A DNA stretch of 64,000 nucleotides from Streptococcus marimammalium DSM 18627 (lineage in GTDB: Bacteria; Bacillota; Bacilli; Lactobacillales; Streptococcaceae). The stretch is taken from NCBI RefSeq assembly GCF_000380045.1, contig NZ_KB904358.1, positions 95,749 through 159,748 of the forward strand. The letters are read 5' to 3'. The notes below the pieces were generated by a model. That model was not told the origin of the DNA. It ran no database searches and saw only the letters and a list, made by a program, of their open reading frames with translations. The position numbers were made by a program, and so were the translations under genes. Shown here one piece after another: positions 36,722 to 45,758 of the stretch; within the stretch, counting starts at the first letter, position 1, and the number at the start of each line of letters is the position of its first letter.

Positions 36722-38791
36722 ATGACATTTAAAATATTGCATCAAAACAATAGTCGAATAAGGGTGAAATGCCCTTTTCTTTGTAGTTATGCTGTTAAAG
36801 AATATCTCAAAGAATTGGCTCATCAAAATGATGCCATTAAGATGGTTCATTTTTATCAAGATCAAAAAAACATAGCTATCACGGTGAATGAAGGCTATGC
36901 TCTTTCATCTGCTCTTTTTTATCTAAAAAGCATTGATCAAAAACAGCTCAAAATAGCTCTAGAAAAGACCTATCAAAAAGAAGAAACCCCTTATCAAATC
37001 ATCTCTAAAGAACTTCTGCAATTTGCGGCAAGACGCTTCTTTTTACCATTACCAATTCAATATGCCTATACGATTTACCAAGCCACTCACTACATTAAAG
37101 AAGCTTTAAATCATTTAAGTAAAAAAGAATTGACGATGGAGGTGCTTGACGGTGCTGCTATTTCAACCTCTATTCTCATGGGACAATTTAAAACAGCCGG
37201 ATCCATTATGTTCATCATGGGATTGGGTGAACAGTTAAATGATTGGTCCAATAAAAAATCCATTGAAGATTTAGAAAACAGTTTAAATAATCGTGAGCAG
37301 ATGGTATGGGTTTTAGATGAAAATCAACAAAAAATTGAAAAGAACAGCCAAGACATTAAGGAAAATGACATTGTTATCACTTCTGCCGGTAATGAATTAT
37401 TGTTTGATGGCATCGTCCTATCAGGTAGTGGTATGGTCAATGAGAGTTCTCTCAATGGTGAATTTTTCCCCATTTATAAAACAAAGGAAGATACCGTTTA
37501 TTCAAACACTGTTTTAGAATCTGGTGAACTTTATATCAAAGTCACTAATGCCAAAATCAATTATCGTCTGCATGAACTAATGCGACTGATGAGACAATCC
37601 GAAACAAAAAAAGGGAGTGAACAGCGAAAATTTATCAAATTGGCTGACCATTTAGTCAAATACAATTTTTTGGGTGTCTTTCTCACCTACTTCTTGACAG
37701 GTTCCTTCCAAAAAGCCTTATCTTTTCTACTGGTTGACTTCTCATGTGCTTTAAAACTATCAATTCCTATTTCTTATCTGTCAGCCATTAAAGAGGCTGT
37801 TGATCATGACATTATCATTAAAAGCATGGATGTAGTGGAAAACTATAACGACATCGATTTATTTGTTTTTGATAAAACAGGCACATTAACTGTTTCTGAC
37901 CCTAAAGTCTTTAAAGTTATTCCCTTCTATAATTATTCTACCGAAAATGTTATCAGAATTGGTGCGTGTTTAGAAGAGCATATTCACCATCCTCTTGCTT
38001 CTGCTGTTGTCCTAAAGGCTAAAGAACAACATATTATCCATGAAGAAATGCATGGACAATTACAACACATTGCTTCACGCGGTATCTTATCAACCATTGA
38101 CGACAAACAAGTGGCCATTGGTAGTTATCTACTAATGACCGAGCAAGCGATCAAAATCACACCAGAGCAAGAAGAGTTGATTGCTTCCTACCAAAAACAA
38201 TACAACCTTCTTTATCTTGGATATGATGGGCAATTAATTGGTATTTTCTTAATTGACACCCCATTAAGGGTAGGTGCAAAAGAAATGATTACTTACTTGC
38301 AACGTCAAGGTAAGGAGGTAGCACTTCTTACAGGAGATACTGTAGAAAGAACCCAAAATCTTATCGGAGATATCAGTTTTCAATACATTAAAACTAATGT
38401 TACTCCCGAAGATAAATATGATTTTGTCAGAGAGCAAATGAGCTTGGGTAAAAAAGTCATGATGATTGGCGATGGGTTAAACGACTCTGCTGCCATCTCA
38501 CTAGCAACTATTGGTGCTGTGATGCATGATGCTGCAGATATTAGTAAACAAACCAGTGATTTAGTTCTAGCAAGTAATAAATTAAACAGCCTTTTAGAGC
38601 TTGAAAATATTACTAAGGAGCTTGAAATAAGGATTTCAAAAAATGTTAAAGAAACCATCACCATTAACAGTAGCTTAATTTTGCTTGGTGTTTTTAATCT
38701 TATCTCGCCAAGTCTCTTATCCATTCTTCACAATTTAACCACTACAACAATCATCCTAAAAAGTATGAGTGGTTTCAGAAATATTAACTAA
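36722..38791 (+). CDS. P1B-type heavy-metal P-type ATPase with non-canonical membrane motif
   Basis: 689 aa. The N-terminus (1-75) is an HMA_2-like domain with CPFLC but no CxxC site. The A-domain has NESSLNGEF in place of the usual TGE loop. The P-domain has DKTGTLT (Asp near 383), TGD and GDGLNDSAAI, and the N-domain has HHPLASA (the HP signature of metal ATPases). The intramembrane metal site, normally CPC or SPC, reads FSCALKLSIP (Cys near 342), so the usual proline is missing. The metal is unknown; efflux is likely. Paired with the DUF6110 gene. There is no clear ribosome site in the 9-nt gap, so coupling is probable. Confidence 0.87.
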   Translation: MTFKILHQNNSRIRVKCPFLCSYAVKEYLKELAHQNDAIKMVHFYQDQKNIAITVNEGYALSSALFYLKSIDQKQLKIALEKTYQKEETPYQIISKELLQFAARRFFLPLPIQYAYTIYQATHYIKEALNHLSKKELTMEVLDGAAISTSILMGQFKTAGSIMFIMGLGEQLNDWSNKKSIEDLENSLNNREQMVWVLDENQQKIEKNSQDIKENDIVITSAGNELLFDGIVLSGSGMVNESSLNGEFFPIYKTKEDTVYSNTVLESGELYIKVTNAKINYRLHELMRLMRQSETKKGSEQRKFIKLADHLVKYNFLGVFLTYFLTGSFQKALSFLLVDFSCALKLSIPISYLSAIKEAVDHDIIIKSMDVVENYNDIDLFVFDKTGTLTVSDPKVFKVIPFYNYSTENVIRIGACLEEHIHHPLASAVVLKAKEQHIIHEEMHGQLQHIASRGILSTIDDKQVAIGSYLLMTEQAIKITPEQEELIASYQKQYNLLYLGYDGQLIGIFLIDTPLRVGAKEMITYLQRQGKEVALLTGDTVERTQNLIGDISFQYIKTNVTPEDKYDFVREQMSLGKKVMMIGDGLNDSAAISLATIGAVMHDAADISKQTSDLVLASNKLNSLLELENITKELEIRISKNVKETITINSSLILLGVFNLISPSLLSILHNLTTTTIILKSMSGFRNIN

Positions 38792-38807
38792 AAACTAGTT
38801 TATCCCT

Positions 38808-38840
38808 AAAAACCTTTACACATTTGTAAGGGTTTTATTT
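38808..38840 (+). terminator. Terminator after the P-type ATPase
   Basis: AAAACCTTTACA-CAT-TTGTAAGGGTTTT, then ATTTTTT. Confidence 0.85.
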
Positions 38841-38868
38841 TTTATCCAATAATGAAAACTTTACAAGA

Positions 38869-38897
38869 TTGATTATTTTATAGTGGCGTGTTATAGT
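38869..38897 (+). promoter_or_regulatory. Promoter of the methyltransferase-cupin operon
   Basis: TTGATT (38869-38874), 17 nt, TATAGT (38892-38897); about 80 nt of leader before the TTG start codon. Confidence 0.55.
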
Positions 38898-38980
38898 ATA
38901 AATAATTATTAAAAAATGATGAAGAAAGAACAATACAGTCTCTATAATAATGGCTCTTATTTGTTAAAGGAGGAAAACTA

Positions 38981-39736
38981 TTGTCAAGTAAAGAAGTTGG
39001 ACATCAATTTTTAGCACGTTTAGGAAAAAAACGATTACGTCCTGGAGGTATTACAGCAACTAACTGGTTGATTGAAAAAGGTCACTTTTCAAGTAAAAGT
39101 AAGGTTCTTGAGGTTGCTTGCAATCAAGGAACAACAACCATCGACTTAGTTCAACGATTTCATTGCCACATCACTGCTGTTGATATGGATAAAAAAGCTT
39201 TAGAAAAAGCAAAAATAACGATTGAAAAAGCTCAACTAGGAGATTATATTACTCTCATGCAAGCTAATGCCATGAAATTGCCCTTTGAAGATAATAGTTT
39301 TGATGTAGTTATTAATGAAGCTATGTTAACTATGTTAAACAATCAAGCTAAAAGTAAGGCACTTAAAGAATATCATCGTGTTTTAAAACCAGGAGGTATC
39401 TTACTCACTCACGATGTCTCTTATGAGGATCTTAAAACTCAATCCATCCTTAATCAACTCAGTCAAACCATCAACGTGAACGTTACTCCTTTGCAATTAG
39501 ATGATTGGCGACACATTATTCTGGATGCAGGCTTCTCAAAATCTAACTATATTCACGGAAAAATGACTCTCATGTCACCGTTTGGGATGATTAAAGACGA
39601 AGGACTCATCAATAGCATTAAAATTATCTCTCGCGGTTTAAAAAAAGAAAATAGAGAACAATTTCTCAATATGAGACGATTTTTCAATAAAACTGGGAAA
39701 AATCTCTGCTATATTGCAGTAGCAAGTATCAAGTAA
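38981..39736 (+). CDS. Class I SAM-dependent methyltransferase (TTG start)
   Basis: 251 aa. The start is TTG, set by a perfect AAAGGAGG 9 nt upstream. Rossmann motifs: VLEVACNQGTTT (motif I, an unusual C-N in place of G-C/G-G), AVDMD (acidic loop), MQANAMKLPFEDNSFDVV and LKPGGILLTHD. It is in the UbiE/Methyltransf_11 class; the substrate is unknown. It begins an operon with two small cupin proteins, suggesting a small-molecule or stress-linked modification. The C-terminal GKNLCYIAVASIK does not add information. Confidence 0.87.
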   Translation: MSSKEVGHQFLARLGKKRLRPGGITATNWLIEKGHFSSKSKVLEVACNQGTTTIDLVQRFHCHITAVDMDKKALEKAKITIEKAQLGDYITLMQANAMKLPFEDNSFDVVINEAMLTMLNNQAKSKALKEYHRVLKPGGILLTHDVSYEDLKTQSILNQLSQTINVNVTPLQLDDWRHIILDAGFSKSNYIHGKMTLMSPFGMIKDEGLINSIKIISRGLKKENREQFLNMRRFFNKTGKNLCYIAVASIK

Positions 39737-39750
39737 TCAAGGAGAACAAC

Positions 39751-40089
39751 ATGTCATATATTGAAAAAATTGAAATGAGTAAAGTGCTCAACTTAAAAAA
39801 TGAAGTTCCTATCGAAAAAGAACAAATGCTAAGTAAAACCCTCGTTCAACGAAAAGATTTAGGAATGACTCTCTTTTCTCTTGATAAAGGACAAGAAATT
39901 AGTCGACACTCCTCTCCTGGAGATGCTATGGTCAACATTTTAAGTGGTAAAGCAGTTATTACCATTGACGATAAAAACTATAGTGTGTCTGCCGGTGAAA
40001 CAATAATCATGCCAGCTAATATTCCCCACAGTTTAATCGCCAAAGAAGCTTTTCAAATGCTATTGATTGTTGTTAAACCGGAGGCCTAA
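39751..40089 (+). CDS. Small cupin-domain protein (copy 1)
   Basis: 112 aa, a single cupin barrel: ISRHSSPGDAMVNILSGKAVITI (motif 1, one His retained) and GETIIMPANIPHSLIA (motif 2 with His). AAGGAGAA ribosome site, 14 nt after the methyltransferase stop. Close relatives are often called cupin domain protein near redox or nitrosative-stress genes; activity unknown. It is co-transcribed with the methyltransferase and a second cupin. Confidence 0.87.
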   Translation: MSYIEKIEMSKVLNLKNEVPIEKEQMLSKTLVQRKDLGMTLFSLDKGQEISRHSSPGDAMVNILSGKAVITIDDKNYSVSAGETIIMPANIPHSLIAKEAFQMLLIVVKPEA

Positions 40090-40090
40090 A

Positions 40091-40405
40091 ATGTTTCCAA
40101 ATCTGTTAGAAGCCATTAATTATCATGACCATCAAATCGCTAGTCGCCTTCTTAATCAAAAACTAGACATCAAAGAAAAGCTTGTTTTGTATGCTATGGC
40201 AAAGGGAGAAACCATCAGTAACGAATCAAGCCCCAAGACAAAACTACTAATCGTTCTTGAGGGAAGATTAGTAGTGACTAATAACAAAGAAAGCCAATCA
40301 CTAGAAGGAAATGCTCTCTTTTTAATTCCTGCTACTCAAGAACATCACTTGAAAGCAGATGAAAATACCAAATTTTTACAATTAGAACTAACAAGCGATA
40401 ACTAA
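40091..40405 (+). CDS. Cupin-like protein (copy 2)
   Basis: 104 aa from the ATG at 40091; the GGAGG ribosome site sits over the end of the first cupin gene, so the two are coupled. The fold pattern of the upstream cupin is repeated (KGETISNESSPKTKLLIVLEGRLVVT, then NALFLIPATQEHHLKA), but most motif-1 metal ligands are lost. It may therefore be a non-catalytic partner. It ends the operon before a strong terminator. Confidence 0.78.
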   Translation: MFPNLLEAINYHDHQIASRLLNQKLDIKEKLVLYAMAKGETISNESSPKTKLLIVLEGRLVVTNNKESQSLEGNALFLIPATQEHHLKADENTKFLQLELTSDN

Positions 40406-40411
40406 GACTAT

Positions 40412-40448
40412 CAAAAAAGCATTTTTCCTAGGGAAAATGCTTTTTTGA
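40412..40448. terminator. Bidirectional terminator after the cupin operon
   Basis: AAAAAAGCATTTTTCC-TA-GGGAAAATGCTTTTTT. Confidence 0.9.
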
Positions 40449-40450
40449 TG

Positions 40451-41320
40451 TTACGCTCTTGTATAAATTCTATTTTTTTTCTTAACAGCAATAATTAGTA
40501 AAACCATCAAAATAATACCTAAAAGAGAAGTGATAACACCACCTTCAAAACCAAAACTACCACCTGAGATGAAGTCCATCCCTTTAATCGGTGTAGCAGT
40601 GAAAATACTTTCTTTTATCGGATTTCCTGACACCAGTGAGCCATAGATTATTCCTTGTGAAAAATTCCAAACAGCATGTGCTGCTCCCACCAACCAAAAA
40701 CTTTCTGTCAAGTAGTAGATTAGTGAAAAAACAAGACTAGCTAGAAAAAGATTAACAATAGGCATAAAACCAATACCGGGGTTTAAGGCATGAATTAAAG
40801 TAAAGAAGACTGAACTTAGCAAAATCCCTTTGACCATCCCTAACTGTTTTCCAAAATGAGGCATCAAGTAAGATCTATAAACCAATTCTTCTAATGGTCC
40901 TTGAAAAGTAAACATTAACATTGCAAGAATAATAGTTGGAATGGAACCAAAATGAAAGTTAAAGGTCATATTAACAGCACCTAGTAAAACAAGAACTAAG
41001 GCAACTACCGAAATAGCCCCAAAACCGTACAATAAACCTTTAGAAATGTCTTGACCAACAGTTTTAGTAAAACCAAAATCTTTTGCTTTTAATTTTGCCA
41101 CCGCTAATAGAGCAAATAAAGTTGCAAAAAATGTTAACATCATTTGAACAACGGACGCCAATGTAATCAATTGACCTTCTTGTGAGGGCAATACTAACCC
41201 AACAATCATTTGAATCACACCTGGTATAGCAACAGAGACCACTAATACCATTAAGACAGGTATTCCAATTAATTTCCAAGGTCCTGTAGCCTTGATTGCA
41301 TTTATTTTTTCGTGAAACAT
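40451..41320 (-). CDS. CPBP-family intramembrane glutamic endopeptidase
   Basis: 289 aa, about eight membrane segments. It has the CPBP/Abi motifs: EELVYRSYLMP (EExxxR, Glu near 142), FTLIHALNPG (FxxxH) and the third block GAAHAVWNFSQG (HxxxN). Relatives are Rce1-like proteases; in lactobacilli and streptococci they are linked with bacteriocin self-immunity and membrane-protein processing. The strong AAAAGGAG gives the start. It lies 67 nt after the previous gene of a minus-strand operon with GDPD and amidase, or may have its own promoter. Confidence 0.88.
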   Translation of the reverse strand: MFHEKINAIKATGPWKLIGIPVLMVLVVSVAIPGVIQMIVGLVLPSQEGQLITLASVVQMMLTFFATLFALLAVAKLKAKDFGFTKTVGQDISKGLLYGFGAISVVALVLVLLGAVNMTFNFHFGSIPTIILAMLMFTFQGPLEELVYRSYLMPHFGKQLGMVKGILLSSVFFTLIHALNPGIGFMPIVNLFLASLVFSLIYYLTESFWLVGAAHAVWNFSQGIIYGSLVSGNPIKESIFTATPIKGMDFISGGSFGFEGGVITSLLGIILMVLLIIAVKKKNRIYTRA

Positions 41321-41387
41321 ATGCTTTCTCCTTTTTTTATTTTAATATTGTTAAAACCGTTATCATTAACAAAACTTAGCATTATTT

Positions 41388-41903
41388 TTAGATATCATTT
41401 TTTCTAATTCTATATAGAATAACCGAAATCCAAATTGAAATGAGAGTAGGTAAAACTATAATCATCATATCTGTAGGATTAGTGACTTCTATCTTGGTAA
41501 CTTCTTTTGTTGCTACACCCTTAAAGAGAGAATCAAAAGTGATTTGATAAATAGTAATATAAATCAATGACCATTGGATGATGTATTCTGATAGAACAAT
41601 GACGCTCATCGGTATTTTTAATTTTGGAATTACCCAAACACCAATCCAATATAAAATAATACCCGAAATGATGGCAATACTTAAAATCAAAACGAACAAG
41701 GAAGCTACATCATTCAAAACAACACTTAATAATGGTGTTACAGAGGCTAAAAGATGTAGAAACACAAAATTAATCGTTCCTATTGTTAGTGCCACAACAA
41801 CCAATAAAAAGGCCTTAGGAAGATCCATTCGTCTTTCTTTTGGTAGTTTTGTTAAAAATCCTATACCGACAATTAGTGCTAAAAATATGATATATACAAT
41901 CAT
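41388..41903 (-). CDS. Multi-pass membrane protein of unknown function
   Basis: 171 aa with five hydrophobic segments (about 1-15, 32-55, 58-80, 85-108, 145-165). No motif is recognised. The soluble loop is LKIPMSVIVLSEYIIQW, and the conserved-looking TIYQITFDSLFKGVATKEVTKIEVTNP is extracellular or loop-like. It starts 21 nt after the GDPD stop with AAAGGGTGAT as ribosome site and is clearly in that operon. It could be an accessory subunit to the GDPD or the CPBP protease; this is inference from position only. Confidence 0.6.
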   Translation of the reverse strand: MIVYIIFLALIVGIGFLTKLPKERRMDLPKAFLLVVVALTIGTINFVFLHLLASVTPLLSVVLNDVASLFVLILSIAIISGIILYWIGVWVIPKLKIPMSVIVLSEYIIQWSLIYITIYQITFDSLFKGVATKEVTKIEVTNPTDMMIIVLPTLISIWISVILYRIRKNDI

Positions 41904-41924
41904 TTTATCACCCTTTCTCTTTTA

Positions 41925-43748
41925 TCATTTCAATAAGCCAAGTTCGTGAAGAATAATCTCCACATCACTTCTTTTACTTCTGTCTTTAAGGGCTTGTTTG
42001 ACGGGTTTGACATGGTCAGTAATAATGCCGTCAACATTTGAGTTGACAAATTCAGCAATTGACTCAGGTGTATTAACTGTCCAAACAATAACTTTTTTTC
42101 CATGTTCTTTTATAGTAGCCACATGATCATCAGTTGCTTCTCTTTCCTCCATAATCAGATAATCACCTTTTAAATCTTTTAGATTACCGATATTAAAGAA
42201 ATAGAGATAACCCGTTTCGATTTCTGGATAATTTTTTTCAGTATACTCAATAATGTCATAATCAAGGGATAAAATAACAGCCTTATCACCAAGATGATTG
42301 GCTTTAATTTGTTCTACCACATCATCAACCATTTGATGATCAGCACTAGCTCCTTTTAATTCGATGAACAAACCAATATTATCTTTTGCAGCTACAATTA
42401 ATTCTTCTAAGGTTGGTACCTTTGCGGTAGGTGCATTTTCTTCAAACTCATTAGTTAAATCTAGTGCTTTAATCTCGTCTAACGTCATCTCCATTGGTGT
42501 TTTGTCAATACCTGCAATACGAGCATAATTCTTATCATGATTAAGAACATAGTAACCATCTTTAGTTCTTTGCACATCAATTTCAGTCCATTCCACCCCT
42601 TCAGCAATTGCACTTTCAATTCCTTCAATTGAGTTTTCAACACCTAGGTCACCACCACCTCTATGAGCAATAACATCAATATGAGGATTAATTTTAAAAA
42701 TCTCGTTGAAAAATAAGGTAAACATAATAGAAGCTAATAAGATAATAACTGCTGTTCCTGATATAAAGATTTTAAAAGCATAACGTTGTAGAAAGCCTAG
42801 TTTTGCTGGTTTTTCTGAGGTTTTAAGTAGCTTTGCCATTGTTGGTGTTAAAACCACCCTATGACCGTCTTCTTCATTAAATTGATAGAATAAATCCGTC
42901 AAAGTATGAATGAAAAATGGGAGAATAACAGCAGTCACCATGAAAACAATAAAAGCTGTTGATAAAAGAATTAACCAGTTAAAGAAACGATAGAGTTCCG
43001 TATTAACATTTTGTAATGCTAAAAGAACAAGCAATCCTGCTCCGACAATCAAAGCACCAATGAGTGAAATGGCTAAGAGAAAACCGAAAAAGTTTATCAT
43101 TCTCTTAAGAAATGCTTTCCAGTGGCCTAAGAATAACTGTCTAGCTTTTTTTAAGCTACTAAAAATATTATCCCCTGTCAGGGTAATGTAATGAAAAGTA
43201 AAGATATGTAAAATTGTAATAAGCGTAATAATGATAGCAACTGCAGTATAAAGAGCAAGATAAAGCGGTTTACTATAAATCACTGAGGTAACAAAATTTG
43301 GAATTTTAATATTTCCAATGGAAGAAACACCCATCCCAGCTCCTGCTATTGGGACTAAAATTGTTAAGTAGAAAGCCACAAATAATCCAGCAGGATTTAG
43401 TAAATTTCTTATCGATTGTAAGCCAATCTTTAATAACTGAGTACTTTTGATATAGCCTTCTTTTTCTCTTTGTATGGTACTTAGAGCAATAAATAAGCTG
43501 ACGTCAATCCCTATAATACTCACAAAGAGAATTAAACTAAGAATTAACATCCCTACACCTTGTAGACTAAAAACAAAACTCAAATAATCTCCACTGGAGA
43601 GATTATCTCTACCGCTAGATGCGATTAAAAAATTAAGTAAAAAAGTATATAGTGGGAGAATAAGAGCAGATAAAGCGAGTTTAGTCACAATTTGATATTT
43701 GAGATAAACCCAAAAATTGGTATGATTTTTTTTCATGTATGATATCAT
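41925..43748 (-). CDS. Membrane-anchored glycerophosphodiester phosphodiesterase
   Basis: 607 aa from the ATG at 43748, set by AAAGGTG; the frame opens at a GTG three codons earlier. The N-terminal part (1-345) is a multi-pass membrane domain (GPDPase_memb type, about seven helices). A catalytic GDPD barrel follows: AHRGGGDLGVENS (near 359), WTEIDVQRTKDGYYVLNHD, ELKG, VILSLD and WTVNTPES. It hydrolyses glycerophosphodiesters; streptococcal forms of this fusion are thought to act on lipoteichoic acid or lysophospholipids at the outer surface. It is between an amidase and a small membrane protein in one operon. Confidence 0.92.
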   Translation of the reverse strand: MISYMKKNHTNFWVYLKYQIVTKLALSALILPLYTFLLNFLIASSGRDNLSSGDYLSFVFSLQGVGMLILSLILFVSIIGIDVSLFIALSTIQREKEGYIKSTQLLKIGLQSIRNLLNPAGLFVAFYLTILVPIAGAGMGVSSIGNIKIPNFVTSVIYSKPLYLALYTAVAIIITLITILHIFTFHYITLTGDNIFSSLKKARQLFLGHWKAFLKRMINFFGFLLAISLIGALIVGAGLLVLLALQNVNTELYRFFNWLILLSTAFIVFMVTAVILPFFIHTLTDLFYQFNEEDGHRVVLTPTMAKLLKTSEKPAKLGFLQRYAFKIFISGTAVIILLASIMFTLFFNEIFKINPHIDVIAHRGGGDLGVENSIEGIESAIAEGVEWTEIDVQRTKDGYYVLNHDKNYARIAGIDKTPMEMTLDEIKALDLTNEFEENAPTAKVPTLEELIVAAKDNIGLFIELKGASADHQMVDDVVEQIKANHLGDKAVILSLDYDIIEYTEKNYPEIETGYLYFFNIGNLKDLKGDYLIMEEREATDDHVATIKEHGKKVIVWTVNTPESIAEFVNSNVDGIITDHVKPVKQALKDRSKRSDVEIILHELGLLK

Positions 43749-43769
43749 AATAATCACCTTTCATATTTG

Positions 43770-45281
43770 TTACTGGTTAGGGATTTGTCTCAATTTGGTG
43801 TGTTGTTCAAAACTATATGCAATATTTAAAATGGCGGCATCATCCCCTAAACGTCCTGAAAAGGTAGCTCCAATAGGTTGTGTGTCATTTTGTCCAAAAG
43901 GAACTGTTATTTCTGGTGCTCCTGAAGTTGCTGTTAAAACAACGCCACTGTTGTCTTGAAAAACAATGGCATGCAGATTGTTATCTGTCATGACTTTATC
44001 TAATTGTTCATTTGCCTTTTTGATTATTTCTTCCACTTTAGTGTCATCATTATCAGAAAAAGCAAGTGATTTTTCAAGAAGACTTTGTCCATATTTTATT
44101 CTACTCTCTGAATCTTCTTTATTATATGATATAAGTTCTTTTAAAGATTTAATGGGTGCGTTATTACTTTCTAGATAATTATTAAAATCTTTTTCAAAAT
44201 CATTCATCATAATAAATTGTGTATCAATTTTTGAAGTGTCTATTTCTTTTAATTCAACAACTTCTGCTCCCATTTGAGTCAGTATACGGCTTAATGATTT
44301 AGTAAAATTTTTTTCACCCGGCAACAAGCCAATCTTTTTACCCTTAATAGCATTTTTTTGCAATTCAATTTCAATTTTTTGATTACTTGCAGCATTATAG
44401 GTATCAAGAGCATCTTCTACTGTTTTAGTTATTACACCGACAGTATCCAAACTAAGTGTGATGGGAACAACTCCTTCACCACTAATCTTATCTCTACTGG
44501 GTTTAAATCCAACCACTGAATTGACCGCTGCTGGAGAAACAATAGAACCAAGGGTTTCTGTCCCTAAAGATACTGTTGCAAGATCAGTTGACATAGATAC
44601 CGCACTACCAGCACTAGAACCAGAAGGACTTAATTCAACTGGATTAAAAGGATTATGTGTCTGACCTTTTTTGGCACTATAGCCACTTGGTGCCTTTTCA
44701 CTCAACCAATAAGAGAGCTCAGATAGATTAGTTTTTCCTAAGATAATAGCACCGTTAGACTTTAACTCCTCAACAACTGGTGCATTAGTCTCAGGAATAA
44801 AATCTTTTAAAGCATCAGTGCCAGAACTGGTAGGCATGTCATTAGTATTAATATTTTCTTTAACTAAAACAGGAATTCCTTTAAAAGGTAGGTCTTCTGA
44901 CATTTGATCAAAAAACTTAGCTTCTTTTATCGCATTAGGATTGATCTCACTAACAGCATTATTGCCATCTTTACTTTGGTCATATTCTTTAATATTAATT
45001 AAATAATAAGCCACTAATTCCTCATAACTAATATCATTTTTTGCAATGTTTTCCTGGATTTCTCTAACAGTTTTTTGTTCGATAAAAGGAGCTTTAGTTT
45101 TTATTTTTTCAATATCTATGCCTTCTAATTGTTGATCAATTTGTTTAATGATGTCATCGTTTCTAAAAGCAATCCTCTCTTCTTTTTCTGGAAGCATTGA
45201 TTGAATAAAAAGCGCCACTCCTCCACCAACAACAATCAAAAGACCAACCGTTATAGCTATACCAATAATAATTTTTTTCAT
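43770..45281 (-). CDS. Extracytoplasmic amidase-signature hydrolase
   Basis: 503 aa. One N-terminal membrane helix (residues 4-28) with no signal-peptidase or lipobox site, so the catalytic domain is probably displayed outside. The amidase signature has its Ser-Ser-Lys triad: LVKENI (Lys near 139), SPSGSSAGSA (Ser near 220) and LGTETLGS. The GatA-specific C-terminal pattern is absent, and GatA normally sits with GatBC, so this is a peptide, fatty-acid or other amide hydrolase. Similar membrane-tethered amidases in streptococci have unknown substrates. It leads the operon with GDPD; the promoter carries a 28-bp perfect palindrome. Confidence 0.88.
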   Translation of the reverse strand: MKKIIIGIAITVGLLIVVGGGVALFIQSMLPEKEERIAFRNDDIIKQIDQQLEGIDIEKIKTKAPFIEQKTVREIQENIAKNDISYEELVAYYLINIKEYDQSKDGNNAVSEINPNAIKEAKFFDQMSEDLPFKGIPVLVKENINTNDMPTSSGTDALKDFIPETNAPVVEELKSNGAIILGKTNLSELSYWLSEKAPSGYSAKKGQTHNPFNPVELSPSGSSAGSAVSMSTDLATVSLGTETLGSIVSPAAVNSVVGFKPSRDKISGEGVVPITLSLDTVGVITKTVEDALDTYNAASNQKIEIELQKNAIKGKKIGLLPGEKNFTKSLSRILTQMGAEVVELKEIDTSKIDTQFIMMNDFEKDFNNYLESNNAPIKSLKELISYNKEDSESRIKYGQSLLEKSLAFSDNDDTKVEEIIKKANEQLDKVMTDNNLHAIVFQDNSGVVLTATSGAPEITVPFGQNDTQPIGATFSGRLGDDAAILNIAYSFEQHTKLRQIPNQ

Positions 45282-45372
45282 AACATCTCCATCTTTTATT
45301 TATAATTAAGTTCAATTTTCATTGGCAAAACTATTAATAAATTTAAATAATAAATCACACAAGGATTTAAAT

Positions 45373-45407
45373 AGTATAAAAGTGTTTCATAATTATATGA
45401 AACACTT
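45373..45407 (-). promoter_or_regulatory. Amidase-operon promoter with 28-bp perfect palindrome
   Basis: AAGTGTTTCATA-ATTA-TATGAAACACTT (45380-45407) is a perfect inverted repeat. On the minus strand it overlaps the -35 to -10 spacer of a promoter whose -10 TATACT is at 45378-45373, about 90 nt before the amidase ATG. This is the classical place for a repressor or activator operator. The rest of the gap up to the AraC gene (45408-45758) shows no gene. Confidence 0.65.
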
Positions 45408-45758
45408 AAAACAAAATATAACATACAAATAAAATATAAAAGGTTAAACCTGAAAATCAATAAAATAAAACTTCTTTTACCTAACACTAACATAAATAGA
45501 GAGAGAACTCAAACATTTATGCTCTATTTATTTAACAATATCAGTTTTAAATCTGTTTCCTTCATTCGACCACTTTTTGTTAAAAATAAGAATTTAGACT
45601 ATAATTTACTGAATCATGTAAACAAAACACCCTAGCAATAAAATCCTTGCCTTAGTTGATAAGAATTCTATTACTACTACACCCAAATATCAGTAAGAAT
45701 CTCCTATTCATAACTCTAACACATAGATTTTCTTAATTAATACCTATGTTCTCTTATT

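Noticed and set aside
43770..45281. GatA (Glu-tRNA amidotransferase subunit A)
   Set aside because: It has an N-terminal membrane helix and no gatB/gatC neighbours; the operon context is a surface hydrolase set.
45296..45493. 65-codon minus-strand frame upstream of the amidase
   Set aside because: It spans the palindrome and promoter, with no ribosome site.
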